From a bacterium (GTDB lineage Bacteria; Verrucomicrobiota; Verrucomicrobiia; Verrucomicrobiales; Akkermansiaceae): a DNA stretch of 52,969 nt. Both the position numbers and the translations under genes were made by a program. The DNA lies in NCBI GenBank assembly GCA_018222765.1, contig JAAEZT010000021.1, forward strand, positions 1 through 52,969, in the 5' to 3' direction. The notes beneath the pieces are model-generated. The model was not told where the DNA came from. It made no database searches and was given only the letters and a program-made list of their open reading frames with translations. Shown in pieces: positions 10,294 through 19,743 of this stretch (positions are counted from its first letter, which is position 1; each line of letters begins with the position of its first letter).

Positions 10294-10496
10294 GTGATCC
10301 CCTGCATGGCGTAACACTGGAGAAAATCGTCACCGACTTGGTGGAGCACTTTGGGTGGGACGAATTAAGCGACCGGATTCGCATCCGCTGTTTTGCCAAT
10401 GATCCCTCGGTTAAATCGACGCTGAAGTTTTTGCGTAAGACCGGATGGGCCCGGGACAAAGTGGAGAAACTCTATCTTGAGATGATCGCTGAATAG
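10290..10496 (+). CDS. VF530 (DUF2132) small DNA-binding-like protein
   Basis: 68 residues matching the VF530 family from the first codon: [40 protein letters not shown] and [14 protein letters not shown]. The start chosen is the ATG at 10290, which overlaps the upstream stop (ATGA) and coincides with the family's N-terminus; a longer in-frame reading from 10224 only adds sequence out of another gene. VF530 proteins have a helical fold proposed to bind DNA; function is not established. A small hairpin GTCCC-7-GGGAC follows at 10500-10516 without a T tract. Confidence 0.85.
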   Translation: MSDPLHGVTLEKIVTDLVEHFGWDELSDRIRIRCFANDPSVKSTLKFLRKTGWARDKVEKLYLEMIAE

Positions 10497-10552
10497 CTTG
10501 TCCCCGATTTAGGGACTGGAACGTTTGAAACTCTAACTCGTATGATTAACCA

Positions 10553-11863
10553 ATGATTTTTCCTCGTATTCTGCTCTGGTCGCTGCTGTTGGGATCCGTT
10601 TCGGCCAAGCCTGTTTCGATGGACGAGGCCTATGGGGTTTTGACTCCGGTGAAGGAAACCAGTGATCGAAGCGAACGTCCGAGTGGAATTAAGGGGAAGG
10701 TGCTTGCGGGATATCAGGGGTGGTTTCGTGCGGAAGGTGATGGCTCGGGAATGGGATTTCATCACTATCAGAAGGGGCGGAAGTTTGAGCCGGGAGCGTG
10801 CACCATTGATCTTTGGCCGGATCTTACGGAATTTGATCAGGACGAAAAATTTGCCACACCATTCAAAATGAAGAATGGCAGTGCGGCGGAAGTGTTTAGC
10901 TCACTGCATCCCAAAACGGTAAATCGTCATTTCAAGTGGATGAAGGACTATGGGATCGACGGAGCATTCGTACAGCGCTTTGGCTTGGTGGGGGCAAAAG
11001 AACATCGATCCTATAATCACCTCAAATCGGACAATCAAAAGCTGATGCATTGTCGCGATGCCGCAAATGCCAATGGGCGATGCTATGCCCTGATGTATGA
11101 TTTAAGTGGCTTGAAATCGGAAGACTTCAATCGTTTGGCGCGGGATTGGAAAAAACTTCGGACGGAAATGAAGCTTGGAACGGACCCCAATGATCGCGCC
11201 TATTTGCAGCATCAAAGCAAACCTCTCGTGGCAATTTGGGGTGTCGGCTTCAATGACAAGCGCGGATACAATTTGGAAGATTGCGAAAAATTCATTCGTC
11301 TTCTGAAACACAATCCCGAGTGGGGGGGAGTGAGTGTGATGTTGGGAGTTCCCTTTGGTTGGCGGGAGCAAGTCCGTGATTCCATCTCGGATGAACGCTT
11401 CCATGAAGTCCTCAAGTTAGTGGACATCATCAGCCCGTGGGCGGTGGGGCGATATCACAAGGTGGACTTTAAATCGGGGAAATACGTCGCCAATCAGGTC
11501 GCTGATCGAAAGTGGTGTGAGGGCAATAAGATCGCTTACCTTCCGGTGCTTTATCCCGGTTTCAGCTGGCACAATATGAATGGGGAGAAACTGGGAGCCA
11601 TTCCCCGACGAAAAGGTCGTTTTCTCTGGGATCAATTCGTGGGCACCCGGGCAGCGGGCGTGGAAACGGCATACATCGCAATGTTTGACGAAATCGATGA
11701 GGCAACGGCTATTTTCAAATGCACGAATCATCCCCCGGTGGGGGAAGGGGTGCGATTTCTCGACTACGAAGGCCTGCCAAGCGACCACTATCTGAAAATC
11801 ACTGGACAGGGAGGAAAACTCCTTCGTGGCGAATTGCCATCTTCTAAAACTTCCAACAAATAG
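10553..11863 (+). CDS. Secreted GH71/GH99-like glycoside hydrolase
   Basis: 436 residues with a signal peptide ([18 protein letters not shown]). Conserved blocks of the GH71/GH99-like barrel follow: [64 protein letters not shown] and [16 protein letters not shown]. In GH99 two glutamates three residues apart act in catalysis; the E-x-x-E of FDEIDEAT fits that spacing. Known members cleave alpha-mannans (GH99) or alpha-1,3-glucan (GH71); many Verrucomicrobiota homologues carry a vague xylosidase/arabinosidase label. It is 14 bases upstream of the double sulfatase, so the two probably act on the same sulfated polysaccharide. Substrate is inferred only. Confidence 0.82.
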   Translation: MIFPRILLWSLLLGSVSAKPVSMDEAYGVLTPVKETSDRSERPSGIKGKVLAGYQGWFRAEGDGSGMGFHHYQKGRKFEPGACTIDLWPDLTEFDQDEKFATPFKMKNGSAAEVFSSLHPKTVNRHFKWMKDYGIDGAFVQRFGLVGAKEHRSYNHLKSDNQKLMHCRDAANANGRCYALMYDLSGLKSEDFNRLARDWKKLRTEMKLGTDPNDRAYLQHQSKPLVAIWGVGFNDKRGYNLEDCEKFIRLLKHNPEWGGVSVMLGVPFGWREQVRDSISDERFHEVLKLVDIISPWAVGRYHKVDFKSGKYVANQVADRKWCEGNKIAYLPVLYPGFSWHNMNGEKLGAIPRRKGRFLWDQFVGTRAAGVETAYIAMFDEIDEATAIFKCTNHPPVGEGVRFLDYEGLPSDHYLKITGQGGKLLRGELPSSKTSNK

Positions 11864-11877
11864 TCGCTCACTTTTTT

Positions 11878-14835
11878 ATGAAGCTCACCTCACTTTATCT
11901 GCTGCTCCTTCTTCTTGGCCAGGCTGTCTCCAAAGATCGCCCCAACGTTCTCTTCCTTGCCGTCGATGACATGAACGACTGGATTGGTTGTTTGGAAACG
12001 ACACCCAGAGCGATCACGCCGAATATCGATAAGCTGGCCAGGCGTGGGGTGAATTTCTCCAATGCCCACACCGCTGGAGTTTTTTGTGCGCCTTCCCGGG
12101 CGGCGATTTTTTCGGGACAGTTCGCATCGACGACCGGTTGTTATACGAGTGCCAATTATTTTGTGCATCATCCTGAGATTGAAGCCTTGCAGATGAGCTT
12201 TTCGAAGGCGGGTTACACCACCTTGGGAGCGGGGAAGCTCTTTCACCATCCGGCTGGTAACATCGACCAGCGTGGATGGAACGAGTTTTTTCTGCGCAAC
12301 GAATCGCAACGCGAATCTGGTTGGCCCCTCGACTCCTTTAGCGAAGAGGTTCCGTTTCCCGATCCTTTTCCGAACAGCATCTACAACAAGGGGCAAAAAA
12401 TAACCGGGGGACTCTTCCTCGAGTGGGGGCCCATTCCAAATGACAAGGAGGAGGAGATGGCCGACACCCAGCGGATCAATTGGGCTGTCGAACAATTGGG
12501 GAAGAAACACGACAAACCTTTCTTCCTCGCAGCGGGAATCTACGCGCCGCATTTCCCCAACTATTGCCCGAAAAAATACTTCGATCTCTACGACCCCAAA
12601 AAGATCGAGCTCCCGCCGTATAAAGCGGATGACCTCGACGATCTGCCCGAGCGGATGAGGAAGATGAAAACCAATCGCTCCAAGATCCACAAAAAGCTCG
12701 AGAGCCTCGATGCGGTTGATGACGCCATCCACGGATACCTGGCTTGCATAAGCTATGCTGACGCCATGATGGGGCGGGTGCTCGATGCTCTGGAGGCCAG
12801 CCCCTATGCCGATAATACCATTGTGGTGTTGTGGAGTGATCATGGCTATCACCACGGGGAAAAAGGAGATTGGGGAAAGCATACCCTGTGGGAGCGCACT
12901 TCCAATGTGCCCTTTATTTGGGCTGGTCCGGGAGTCGCCAAGGGGAAGAAGACCGATGTCACGGCGAGCTTGATCGACATGTATCCCACTTTTGTCGAGA
13001 TGTGTGGATTATCGAAGCCGAAGCAGAAGCTTGAGGGAGTCTCACTCGCCAAGACTCTTGGAAATCCAGATTCGGCCAAAGACCGCGAGGTTTATTTGCC
13101 CTACATGACGCCCGGAGAGTATGCCGTGATCAATCGTGACTGGCGCTACATTTCCTATGGGAAAGACGGCGAGGAACTATACGACGTAAAGAAGGATCCT
13201 AATGAGTGGGAGAATCTGGCGGGAGATTCCAAGTACGATGAAATCAAGAGTTCTCTTCGGAAGGTTGCGCCCAAGATTTTCGCTCCGCAGGAAACCAAAT
13301 ACAACGTACGGAACGATCTTGTTTTGGAGGGCGATTCCTTTCATTGGTCAAAGGGAGAAGGGACGGGGAAAAAGACGCCTCATGAGAAGAAAGTTCCGGG
13401 ACCCGCTCAGAAGAAGGCTCCCCCCAAGAAGGGCGGAAAGAAAAATGTTCTCTTCATTGTCTGCGATGATCTCAACACGCATGTGGCCACTTCGGGATAC
13501 CCACATATTAAGACGCCTACTCTATCCCGGTTTGCTTCCGAAGCCATGACCTTCAATCGGGCCTTCTGTCAGTATCCGGTGTGTGGGCCGTCGCGGGCTT
13601 CTTTTTTGAACGGGCTCTATCCGCAATCGTCCGGGGTCATCGATAACAAGGCGGACATTCGTCAGACTCGGCCGGGGACAATATCCATGCCGCAGTTTTT
13701 CAAAAAGAACGGTTACTGGACCGGGAGTGTGGGGAAGGTCTTCCATTCGCCGCGACATGAACATGGTGAGATCGCCTGGAGCGAATTCCTCCGCTTTGAA
13801 AATGATGAGCTTCCCGTGGTGACGGAGGCTCGCAAGAAATTTGAAGCGGAGAACGGCTCGGTTGATCTCCAAAAAAATCGTAAAGCCTGGCGCACTCTGG
13901 AAAAGAAAGCCAAGGCCACGCTCGATGCCCAGACGCCGCCGGGATATGGCGCGAGTGGGCTCAGCGATGCGCAGCACAAGGATGGCAAGAATGCTCGTCA
14001 GGTTGCGAAATGGCTCAAAGAAAAATCATACGGAGACAAGCCCTTTTTTATGGCCTGTGGCATTCAAAAACCTCACGTGCCCTTCCTCGCACCACAGAAG
14101 TATTTCGATCTCTATCCGACGAGCGGGATTGTCTACAAGCCGGACCCGGGAAACCTTTGGGAAACCCTGCCGAAGAAGGCCATGAATACCCGTTTCAAGG
14201 AATTTGGTTTTGAATTTTCCAAGGAAGATGACGCTCTTCGTCGCGAATACATGCAGGCCTATCACGCGTGCATTTCCTTTATTGATGCGCAGGTAAAGTT
14301 GGTCTTCGACGCCCTCAAGGAAAGCGGGCATTGGGAGGACACGATCGTAATTTTCACCTCTGATCATGGCTATCATCTCGGTGATCATTTCCTGTGGGGG
14401 AAAGTGACTCTCTTCGATATCGGGGCCAAAGTTCCTTTTATCATTCACGCCCCGGGGCTCACCAAGCCAGGCACGAAGTCCGAAGCGATGATTGAGTTGA
14501 TCGATATCTATCCGACTCTCGCTCAACTCACCGGATTGACGCCGCCGGATTATCTTCAGGGAGCCTCGTTGCGTCCATTGCTTGATCACCCGGAACGCCT
14601 TGGGAAAAAGAAGTATGCCTACAGCATTGTAACCCGCGGCAAGGACATGGGTTACGCCCTGCGCAACCAACGTTGGCGCTACGGCAAGTGGCCGGATGGG
14701 GAGGAACTCTATAATCTTACCCGCGATCCGGAGGAGAAGAAGAATCTCGCCGGCCGGGATGATCTCCATCCTAGGCTCGAGGAATTCCGGAAGATCTTGA
14801 AGGAAAAACAAGCCCTTGCGACTTCGGCTCGCTAG
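11878..14835 (+). CDS. Secreted tandem sulfatase: two complete iduronate-2-sulfatase-like domains in one chain
   Basis: 985 residues with signal peptide [18 protein letters not shown]. Domain 1 (about 20-470) has [13 protein letters not shown], the formylglycine site Cys70 ([11 protein letters not shown]), GAGKLFHHP and [20 protein letters not shown]. Domain 2 (about 522-980) repeats the plan: [13 protein letters not shown], Cys569 ([11 protein letters not shown]), [10 protein letters not shown] and [18 protein letters not shown]. They are joined by a Lys/Pro linker (about 492-522). Both have the metal-binding DD and DHG residues, so both should be active once matured. The N-terminal DDMN/DDLN form is typical of iduronate-2-sulfatase-like enzymes. 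It is in an operon with the GH71/99-like enzyme. No frameshift or stop interrupts the junction, so the fusion appears real. Confidence 0.92.
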   Translation: MKLTSLYLLLLLLGQAVSKDRPNVLFLAVDDMNDWIGCLETTPRAITPNIDKLARRGVNFSNAHTAGVFCAPSRAAIFSGQFASTTGCYTSANYFVHHPEIEALQMSFSKAGYTTLGAGKLFHHPAGNIDQRGWNEFFLRNESQRESGWPLDSFSEEVPFPDPFPNSIYNKGQKITGGLFLEWGPIPNDKEEEMADTQRINWAVEQLGKKHDKPFFLAAGIYAPHFPNYCPKKYFDLYDPKKIELPPYKADDLDDLPERMRKMKTNRSKIHKKLESLDAVDDAIHGYLACISYADAMMGRVLDALEASPYADNTIVVLWSDHGYHHGEKGDWGKHTLWERTSNVPFIWAGPGVAKGKKTDVTASLIDMYPTFVEMCGLSKPKQKLEGVSLAKTLGNPDSAKDREVYLPYMTPGEYAVINRDWRYISYGKDGEELYDVKKDPNEWENLAGDSKYDEIKSSLRKVAPKIFAPQETKYNVRNDLVLEGDSFHWSKGEGTGKKTPHEKKVPGPAQKKAPPKKGGKKNVLFIVCDDLNTHVATSGYPHIKTPTLSRFASEAMTFNRAFCQYPVCGPSRASFLNGLYPQSSGVIDNKADIRQTRPGTISMPQFFKKNGYWTGSVGKVFHSPRHEHGEIAWSEFLRFENDELPVVTEARKKFEAENGSVDLQKNRKAWRTLEKKAKATLDAQTPPGYGASGLSDAQHKDGKNARQVAKWLKEKSYGDKPFFMACGIQKPHVPFLAPQKYFDLYPTSGIVYKPDPGNLWETLPKKAMNTRFKEFGFEFSKEDDALRREYMQAYHACISFIDAQVKLVFDALKESGHWEDTIVIFTSDHGYHLGDHFLWGKVTLFDIGAKVPFIIHAPGLTKPGTKSEAMIELIDIYPTLAQLTGLTPPDYLQGASLRPLLDHPERLGKKKYAYSIVTRGKDMGYALRNQRWRYGKWPDGEELYNLTRDPEEKKNLAGRDDLHPRLEEFRKILKEKQALATSAR

Positions 14836-14843
14836 TTTTTTCG

Positions 14844-14903
14844 ATGAGGATTCTCGCTCTCATTTCCTTTTTCGCGCTGCTCACGTTCAATGGTTATTTG
14901 TAG
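14844..14903 (+). other. Isolated signal-peptide-like mini ORF
   Basis: An ATG nine bases after the double-sulfatase stop encodes MRILALISFFALLTFNGYL and then stops. Composition is that of a Sec signal peptide with nothing behind it. It may be the relic of a lost third gene of the operon, or chance. Confidence 0.3.
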
Positions 14904-14966
14904 AGAACGTAGCGGCGGACTCCAAGCGCCAGGCCGTTGTCGTTGTGTTTTGCCAACGATATGATC

Positions 14967-15977
14967 TTAGCGACCTTCAGTAAAATTTGGGAGCTCCTCT
15001 TTTCCAAAGAGCTCGAGTTGGTCATTGCCGTAGATCGACCAAGCGTCGTGGCCGCGGGCGCGGAGTTCGGTAGCAAATTCGCGGGTGCTGCCGTGGAGGG
15101 TGTAGATGAGTTTGGGGGAGACTTTTTCGACGGCTTCGAGGAGGCCCGGAAAGTCGGCGTGGTCGGAGAGAGGAAAGAGGGTGTCGACGCGGTAGCGGTA
15201 TTGCGCTCCGGAAGTGAGAGCCCATCCACTGAGCATGGCGGTGCGTTTGGCCTTGAGATTTTTGACGAGGGGAGTTTTGCCGAAGTTGGGCGGTGCGATG
15301 ACGATGGCGCCGGGTGGAATGGCCTCACCGAGGAGAGTGGGCTCGGCGAGATCGATTCCGGTTTCGCGGACGGCTTGGGTCATTTCGTAGACCGATTTAT
15401 TGAGGACGACGGGGAGCTTGGCGCGGGTGAGGATGGCGTAGACCTCCTGGGCTTTGCCGAGAGAATAAGCATAGAAAATGGGTGTCTCGCCGAGTTCGAG
15501 TCCTTCCTTGGCGAAGGTGAGAATGTTGGTGTGGATTTGTTCGGTGGGTGGGAAGACGAAGTGCGGGAGGCCGAAGGTCGTTTCCATGGCGAGGATGTCG
15601 GCATGAGGGAAGACGGGGGATTCGGCGGTGAAGGAATCGCGCGTTTTGAAATCACCGGTGTAGAGGAGGGATTCGCTATCGTGTCCGATGCGGATCATGG
15701 CGGAGCCGGTGATGTGCCCGGCGGGGAAGAGTTGGATGTGGTGTCCATCGATGGTGATTTGATCCTCCCAATCGAGGAGAAGGAGTCGGTCTCTGGCCAC
15801 GGAGTAGCGTTTACGGAGGATGTGACCGGTGGCGATGGAGCAGAGGATTTTTTCGTGACGGGCGAAGTGGTCGGCGTGCCCGTGGGAGACGAAGGCGAAA
15901 GGGCAGGCGCGGTGGGGATCGAGTTTCATTCCCAACTTTGGGAGTGCGAGGGAACGGGGATGGAAGGTGAGCGGCAC
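14967..15977 (-). CDS. Metallo-beta-lactamase-fold exonuclease-like protein (RMMBL, ligase-associated exonuclease type)
   Basis: The MBL zinc motif FVSHGHADH, then AGHITGSAM, YTGDFKTRDS, DILAMETTFG and LSDHADFPGL, with IYTLHGS near the end, mark the beta-CASP/RMMBL group. These are nucleases of the mRNA 3'-processing-factor or DNA-ligase-associated type. I place the start at the GTG at 15977 (VPLTFHPRSLALPKLGMKLD), which matches how the family begins. An open frame extends upstream to 16070, but that part runs through a dispersed repeat (15991-16021). No LigD- or Lhr-like partner is next to it, which weakens a direct repair assignment. Cytoplasmic. Confidence 0.8.
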   Translation of the reverse strand: MPLTFHPRSLALPKLGMKLDPHRACPFAFVSHGHADHFARHEKILCSIATGHILRKRYSVARDRLLLLDWEDQITIDGHHIQLFPAGHITGSAMIRIGHDSESLLYTGDFKTRDSFTAESPVFPHADILAMETTFGLPHFVFPPTEQIHTNILTFAKEGLELGETPIFYAYSLGKAQEVYAILTRAKLPVVLNKSVYEMTQAVRETGIDLAEPTLLGEAIPPGAIVIAPPNFGKTPLVKNLKAKRTAMLSGWALTSGAQYRYRVDTLFPLSDHADFPGLLEAVEKVSPKLIYTLHGSTREFATELRARGHDAWSIYGNDQLELFGKEELPNFTEGR

Positions 15978-15990
15978 GTGAGGAGAGCTT

Positions 15991-16021
15991 ATCCGCAGAT
16001 TTCGCAGATGCACACAGATTT
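15991..16021. repeat. Dispersed CGCAGATT-type intergenic repeat
   Basis: CCGCAGATTTCGCAGATG followed by CACACAGATTTG holds three degenerate CAGAT units. From general knowledge, copies of this boilerplate phrase recur between genes of Verrucomicrobia and Planctomycetes. It lies between the divergent exonuclease and acetyltransferase genes. Confidence 0.55.
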
Positions 16022-16122
16022 GCTTGGGGACGCCGCTCGGACTAAAGTAACCAAAGGGCATGCTATCCAAGCTCCATAGGAATGAACAAAACTCTGGATG
16101 GGGGGTGATGAGTTGGTAGCCT

Positions 16123-16644
16123 GTGGTTGTGATTATTCGGGATGCGACTGAGGCGGATTTGCCGGCGATTGTGGGGATCTATAATGAGTCGATTCCGGGT
16201 GGGGCGGCGACGGCGGATTTGAAGCCGATCACGGTGGAGTCACGAAGAGAATGGTTCCGGGATTTCGATCCGGAAAGGCGGCCGTGCTGGGTGGCGGAGG
16301 AAGATGGAGAGATCCTCGGCTGTGTCTACTTACGGTCATTTTACGGGGACCGTCCGGCTTATGACAAGACGGCGGAGATTAGCACTTATCTCTCGGCGGA
16401 CGCCCAGGGAAAGGGCTTGGGAACCTTGTTAAAAGAAAAGATGATTGCGGAATGTCCCCGGCTGGGGGTGGAGAACTTGCTGAGTTTCTATTTTGATCAC
16501 AACGAAGCCTCGAAACGCATTAACGAAAAGCTGGGCTTCGAAACAGCCGGTCATCTCACAGCAATTGCAAATGTCTTCGGTGAGAAGCGTGGGTTGGTGA
16601 TCGGGATTTTGAGGGTTTCGGGTCCTTTGAATTTTCCAGATTGA
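16123..16644 (+). CDS. GNAT N-acetyltransferase, phosphinothricin/methionine-sulfoximine acetyltransferase-like
   Basis: 173 residues, one GNAT domain: IIRDATEADLPAIVGIYNES at the N-terminus, AEISTYLSADAQGKGLGTLL with the acetyl-CoA pyrophosphate loop (QGKGLG), and SKRINEKLGFETAG near the end. The sequence order matches Pat/MnaT-like enzymes, which acetylate phosphinothricin, methionine sulfoximine or small amines. The start is a GTG at 16123; a second GTG two codons later is equally possible, and no clear ribosome site is seen. Cytoplasmic. The natural substrate is not deducible. Confidence 0.88.
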   Translation: MVVIIRDATEADLPAIVGIYNESIPGGAATADLKPITVESRREWFRDFDPERRPCWVAEEDGEILGCVYLRSFYGDRPAYDKTAEISTYLSADAQGKGLGTLLKEKMIAECPRLGVENLLSFYFDHNEASKRINEKLGFETAGHLTAIANVFGEKRGLVIGILRVSGPLNFPD

Positions 16645-16793
16645 AATCGCCTGCTATTGCTCGGATTCCTTGCAAGAATCAATATTATCTGGCGACAAAC
16701 CATGGACGGGAATCGGCCTTAGGAGTGGGAAAGAAAAAGTAGCCGGCAACCCTTCTCGTAAGACAGTTTTGCGGTCACAGTAATATGTTTCCC

Positions 16794-18380
16794 TCATGCC
16801 TTGTGAATCTTCGGCGTGCCGGCTTCGACGGTAAACTTGGCGCGTGAGGTGGTTTTTCCGCCTGGTTTGAGGACTTCATCGATGACTTTGTAGTCTGCGG
16901 TGTAGGCCTTCGGAGTGACATCGCACATGATGTAGCCGCGCTCGCGGTTGTGGAATTTGGTGCAGGGATTACGGCCGAGGTATTCGTCGAGTCCCTTGAT
17001 TGTGGGTGAGCCATTGCCGCCGCTGGAGAGGGAGGTAGTGACAAATTCAGTAGCGATAATCGCTTGTTCCTGCTTGAAGTCATCGATGCGAAGTTCGTTG
17101 GCCCAGTTGGAGTGGATGTCGCCGGTGAGGACGACGGGGTTGGTGATTTTGTGATCGCGAACGTACTTCAGGAGGGCGGCTCGTTCGTGGGCGTAGCCGG
17201 GCCATTGGTCCATGGAATAGTTGGCGGGTGCTTTGGCGCTGGAGCGGTCGGCGAGCGCCATCATGACTTGTTGGGCAAGGATGTTCCAGGTTCCCTTCGA
17301 CGCGCTCATGGAATCAAAAAGCCACTTGCGCTGGGTCTCGCCGAGGAGAGTGTTGCGCGGGTTGGTGGCGGCGGCGTTGAGAGGACTTTTCCGGTCGTTG
17401 TTCGGCTGGTCGCTTCGGTATTGGCGGGTGTCGAGAATGAAGAATTCTGCGAGGGTTCCGAAGCTTCCTTTGCGGTAGAGCGTCATGTTGGGGCCGACGG
17501 GAAGCGAGGAAGTGCGCAGGGGCATCATCTCGTAGTAGGCCTGATAGGCATTGGCGCGGCGGATTAGGAATTTGGCTGTGTCGACATTCTTCTGTTCGGA
17601 AATGTCGGCGGCGCAGTTGTTGTCGAATTCGTGATCGTCCCAGGTAACGAACCACGGGCAGGCGGCGTGCATGGCCTGAAGATCTTTGTCACTTCTGTAT
17701 TGTGCGTAGCGGATTCGGTATTGGTCGAGTGATTCGATTTCGGGGCCAAGGTGGGTGCGGACCTTGCCATTTCGACCGGAGGCATATTCGTAAATGTAGT
17801 CGCCGAGATGGAAGACGAGGTCGGGCTTGTCTTTGGCCATTTGTTGATAGGCGGTAAAGAGTCCGGCCTCGAAATTTTGGCAGGAGGTGACGGCAAAGCG
17901 AAGTTTGTCAGGAGAGGCGCCGGGCGCGGGCATGGTGCGGGTGCGGCCGATTGGGCTGGTGGCGTCGCCGGATTTGAAGCGGTAGGAATACCAATGGTCG
18001 GGCTTGAGGCCGCGGGGTTCGATGTGGACGGAGTGGCCAAGTTCCGGAGTGGCGTTGATCTTGCCGGACTGGACGATTTTTTTGAAGGAACTGTCTTCGG
18101 CAATTTCCCAATGCACCTCGACGGGAGCTTTGGGCATGCCGCCGCCGGGTTCGAGCGGCTTGGGTGCGAGACGGGTCCAGAGAATGACGCTTTCGTGGTC
18201 GGGATCCCCGGAGGCGACGCCAAAAGTGAAGGGATCGCTGGTGAAGGAGTGAGCTGGTGCGGCAGAAGCGTAGCGGCTCAGGAATGGGATCGATGAGAGT
18301 GAAGCGGCGTAGGCGAGAAAGAGTCGGCGGGAGAGCCGGCCTTCGTGTTGGAGGGCCTTAGGTAGTTCTTCGAGATTCAT
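16794..18380 (-). CDS. phoD: PhoD-type alkaline phosphatase/phosphodiesterase, Tat-exported
   Basis: 528 residues. The N-terminus has a twin-arginine motif (LSRRLFLAYAAS) and cleavage near ASAAPAHS. A fibronectin-like N-terminal PhoD domain (SDPFTFGVASGDPDHESVIL) precedes the metallophosphoesterase domain: AVTSCQNFEAG, LVFHLGDYIYEY, WDDHEFDNN and VVLTGDIHSNW, which together supply the Ca/Fe ligands of PhoD. It releases phosphate from phosphomono- and diesters in the periplasm or outside. No Pho-box was identified. The next gene on the strand, ppnP, is 88 bases away, so cotranscription is possible but not required. Confidence 0.93.
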   Translation of the reverse strand: MNLEELPKALQHEGRLSRRLFLAYAASLSSIPFLSRYASAAPAHSFTSDPFTFGVASGDPDHESVILWTRLAPKPLEPGGGMPKAPVEVHWEIAEDSSFKKIVQSGKINATPELGHSVHIEPRGLKPDHWYSYRFKSGDATSPIGRTRTMPAPGASPDKLRFAVTSCQNFEAGLFTAYQQMAKDKPDLVFHLGDYIYEYASGRNGKVRTHLGPEIESLDQYRIRYAQYRSDKDLQAMHAACPWFVTWDDHEFDNNCAADISEQKNVDTAKFLIRRANAYQAYYEMMPLRTSSLPVGPNMTLYRKGSFGTLAEFFILDTRQYRSDQPNNDRKSPLNAAATNPRNTLLGETQRKWLFDSMSASKGTWNILAQQVMMALADRSSAKAPANYSMDQWPGYAHERAALLKYVRDHKITNPVVLTGDIHSNWANELRIDDFKQEQAIIATEFVTTSLSSGGNGSPTIKGLDEYLGRNPCTKFHNRERGYIMCDVTPKAYTADYKVIDEVLKPGGKTTSRAKFTVEAGTPKIHKA

Positions 18381-18468
18381 TGCTGACCAGCTTTACCTCT
18401 GAGAGGCGGTGTGGCAATGAAAGAAGAGATGGTTTTAATTGGTTTGGCGGATGGAATTCGCCGCTACG

Positions 18469-18783
18469 TTAGGAAAGAAATGAGCAGACGTAGTGGCAGG
18501 CGTCGCCGGTGACTTCGATGGTGAAACCGGAGTTGGCGGGGACGTCGAAGAAGGAGTCGCTCTCGATTGACTGGCGATCCTCCGAGCCATCGAGGACGAC
18601 TTCGCAGGAGCCGCCGACAATGTCCATGCGCTCGGCGGCTTCGGTGCCGAAGTGGTAGGAGCCGGGGAGGATCACGCCAAGTGTTTTCTTACTGCCGTCG
18701 GGCATGATGATGGAATGGGAGATGACTTTTCCATCGAAATAGATATTGGCTTTAGCCTCGGCGGTGACGTTGGTGAAATTCAT
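18469..18783 (-). CDS. ppnP: Pyrimidine/purine nucleoside phosphorylase PpnP
   Basis: 104 residues of the small cupin-like PpnP (YaiE, DUF1255) family: NIYFDGKVISHSIIMPDGSK, KTLGVILPGSYHFGTEAAE and FFDVPANSGFTIEV. The Escherichia coli family member splits diverse nucleosides with phosphate to ribose-1-phosphate and base. The length is that of the family if translation begins at the ATG at 18783 (MNFTNVTAEAKANIYFDGK); the open frame upstream of this has no family resemblance. Cytoplasmic; it salvages nucleosides and may pair with the neighbouring phosphatase in phosphate scavenging (inference). Confidence 0.93.
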   Translation of the reverse strand: MNFTNVTAEAKANIYFDGKVISHSIIMPDGSKKTLGVILPGSYHFGTEAAERMDIVGGSCEVVLDGSEDRQSIESDSFFDVPANSGFTIEVTGDACHYVCSFLS

Positions 18784-18873
18784 GGAGACGCTATGGAGAA
18801 GGGGAAGGAAAGGTGCAAGGGGAATTCGACGATGACTCTGAGCCGAAAGCTTTCTCGCCAATGGCGGGGAAAG

Positions 18874-19731
18874 TTAGTGCTCAGGGAAATCTTGGGCGTA
18901 GCGTTTTTGGAGGACGGCAGTATCATTTTGCATGAGGTAAATTTTGCCTCTGATCTTTTTGGTCTCGTTGGGCTTGAGGCCGCCCAGGCGGAAATCGGAG
19001 TGGAGGCAGCGGGCGACGCCTTGGAAGAGTTCTTGGTAGGGTTCCCAAGCGGTGGCGAAGAGTAGTTTTTTGTCACCGCTGACGCAACCGATGAGCCCGT
19101 TGCTGGGGACCAGTTCGCTGAGCGGGCGGGGATTGACATCGGTGCGGGGAACGTCCTTCGGGCACCAGACTTGGCCGGGGATGTAGCGGGCTTCGGTGGC
19201 CCATTGCGGAGTGGGCATACGAGTGAGTTTGTCTTCAACGAAGATGAAGCACTTGGGGATGTAGTCTTCGAGGTCGCCTTTACTGAGATCGGTGCCGTGT
19301 TCGGAGCCGGTGAACCCGCCAAGCCGCACGCACGGTTGCGCCCAGTGGGCGTCGGAGCGTTTCGAGGTGGGATTGTGGGCGGTGAGTTGAAAAGTGACCT
19401 CGTCGGTTCCGGCAGTGATGGTGTGATCGACAATGACGCCGTCGGTGAGGGTGTCGCGGAGCTTCATCGTTTTGCGGTCATCGCTCAGAGAGATGAGCTT
19501 GCACTTGTGATTGATCACAGTGTGCTTGACCCAATCGGCATTGGTGGAGTTGGCGCGGCAGTAAGCCTCGAGGTAGTTGATGCGGAGCTCGCCGTCGGGG
19601 AGATATTTGCCCTCGATGACGAGCCAATGGCCATCGCGCCGGAGGGTGAGACCTGGATTTTTCTCAGGAGGATTTTGGGCGAAGAAAAGGGAAACACCAA
19701 GCAGGGTGAGGAGGGCCAAGTGGAGTTTCAT
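18874..19731 (-). CDS. Conserved secreted protein of Planctomycetes/Verrucomicrobia type, function unknown
   Basis: 285 residues with signal peptide MKLHLALLTLLGVSLFFA. I do not recognise a catalytic family. It is beta-rich, with phrases such as WLVIEGKYLPDGELRINYLE, DGVIVDHTITAGTDEVTFQL and the ending RGKIYLMQNDTAVLQKRY. I recall close relatives in PVC genomes, mostly without a function. The overall plan (YLEAYCR, HWAQPCVRLG, YIPKCFIF, GQVWCP) contains several cysteines that may form disulfides. It starts 12 bases downstream of the haloperoxidase-like gene's stop, and is probably cotranscribed with it. Confidence 0.65.
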   Translation of the reverse strand: MKLHLALLTLLGVSLFFAQNPPEKNPGLTLRRDGHWLVIEGKYLPDGELRINYLEAYCRANSTNADWVKHTVINHKCKLISLSDDRKTMKLRDTLTDGVIVDHTITAGTDEVTFQLTAHNPTSKRSDAHWAQPCVRLGGFTGSEHGTDLSKGDLEDYIPKCFIFVEDKLTRMPTPQWATEARYIPGQVWCPKDVPRTDVNPRPLSELVPSNGLIGCVSGDKKLLFATAWEPYQELFQGVARCLHSDFRLGGLKPNETKKIRGKIYLMQNDTAVLQKRYAQDFPEH

Positions 19732-19743
19732 CGGGTGATTGAT

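Noticed and set aside
11890-12882. 330-codon antisense frame within the double sulfatase
   Set aside because: It mirrors a gene with clear motifs, has no family resemblance and no ribosome site; GC bias leaves the opposite strand open.
14937-16079. 380-codon plus-strand frame opposite the exonuclease
   Set aside because: Same reason: mirror of an MBL-fold gene with intact zinc motifs.
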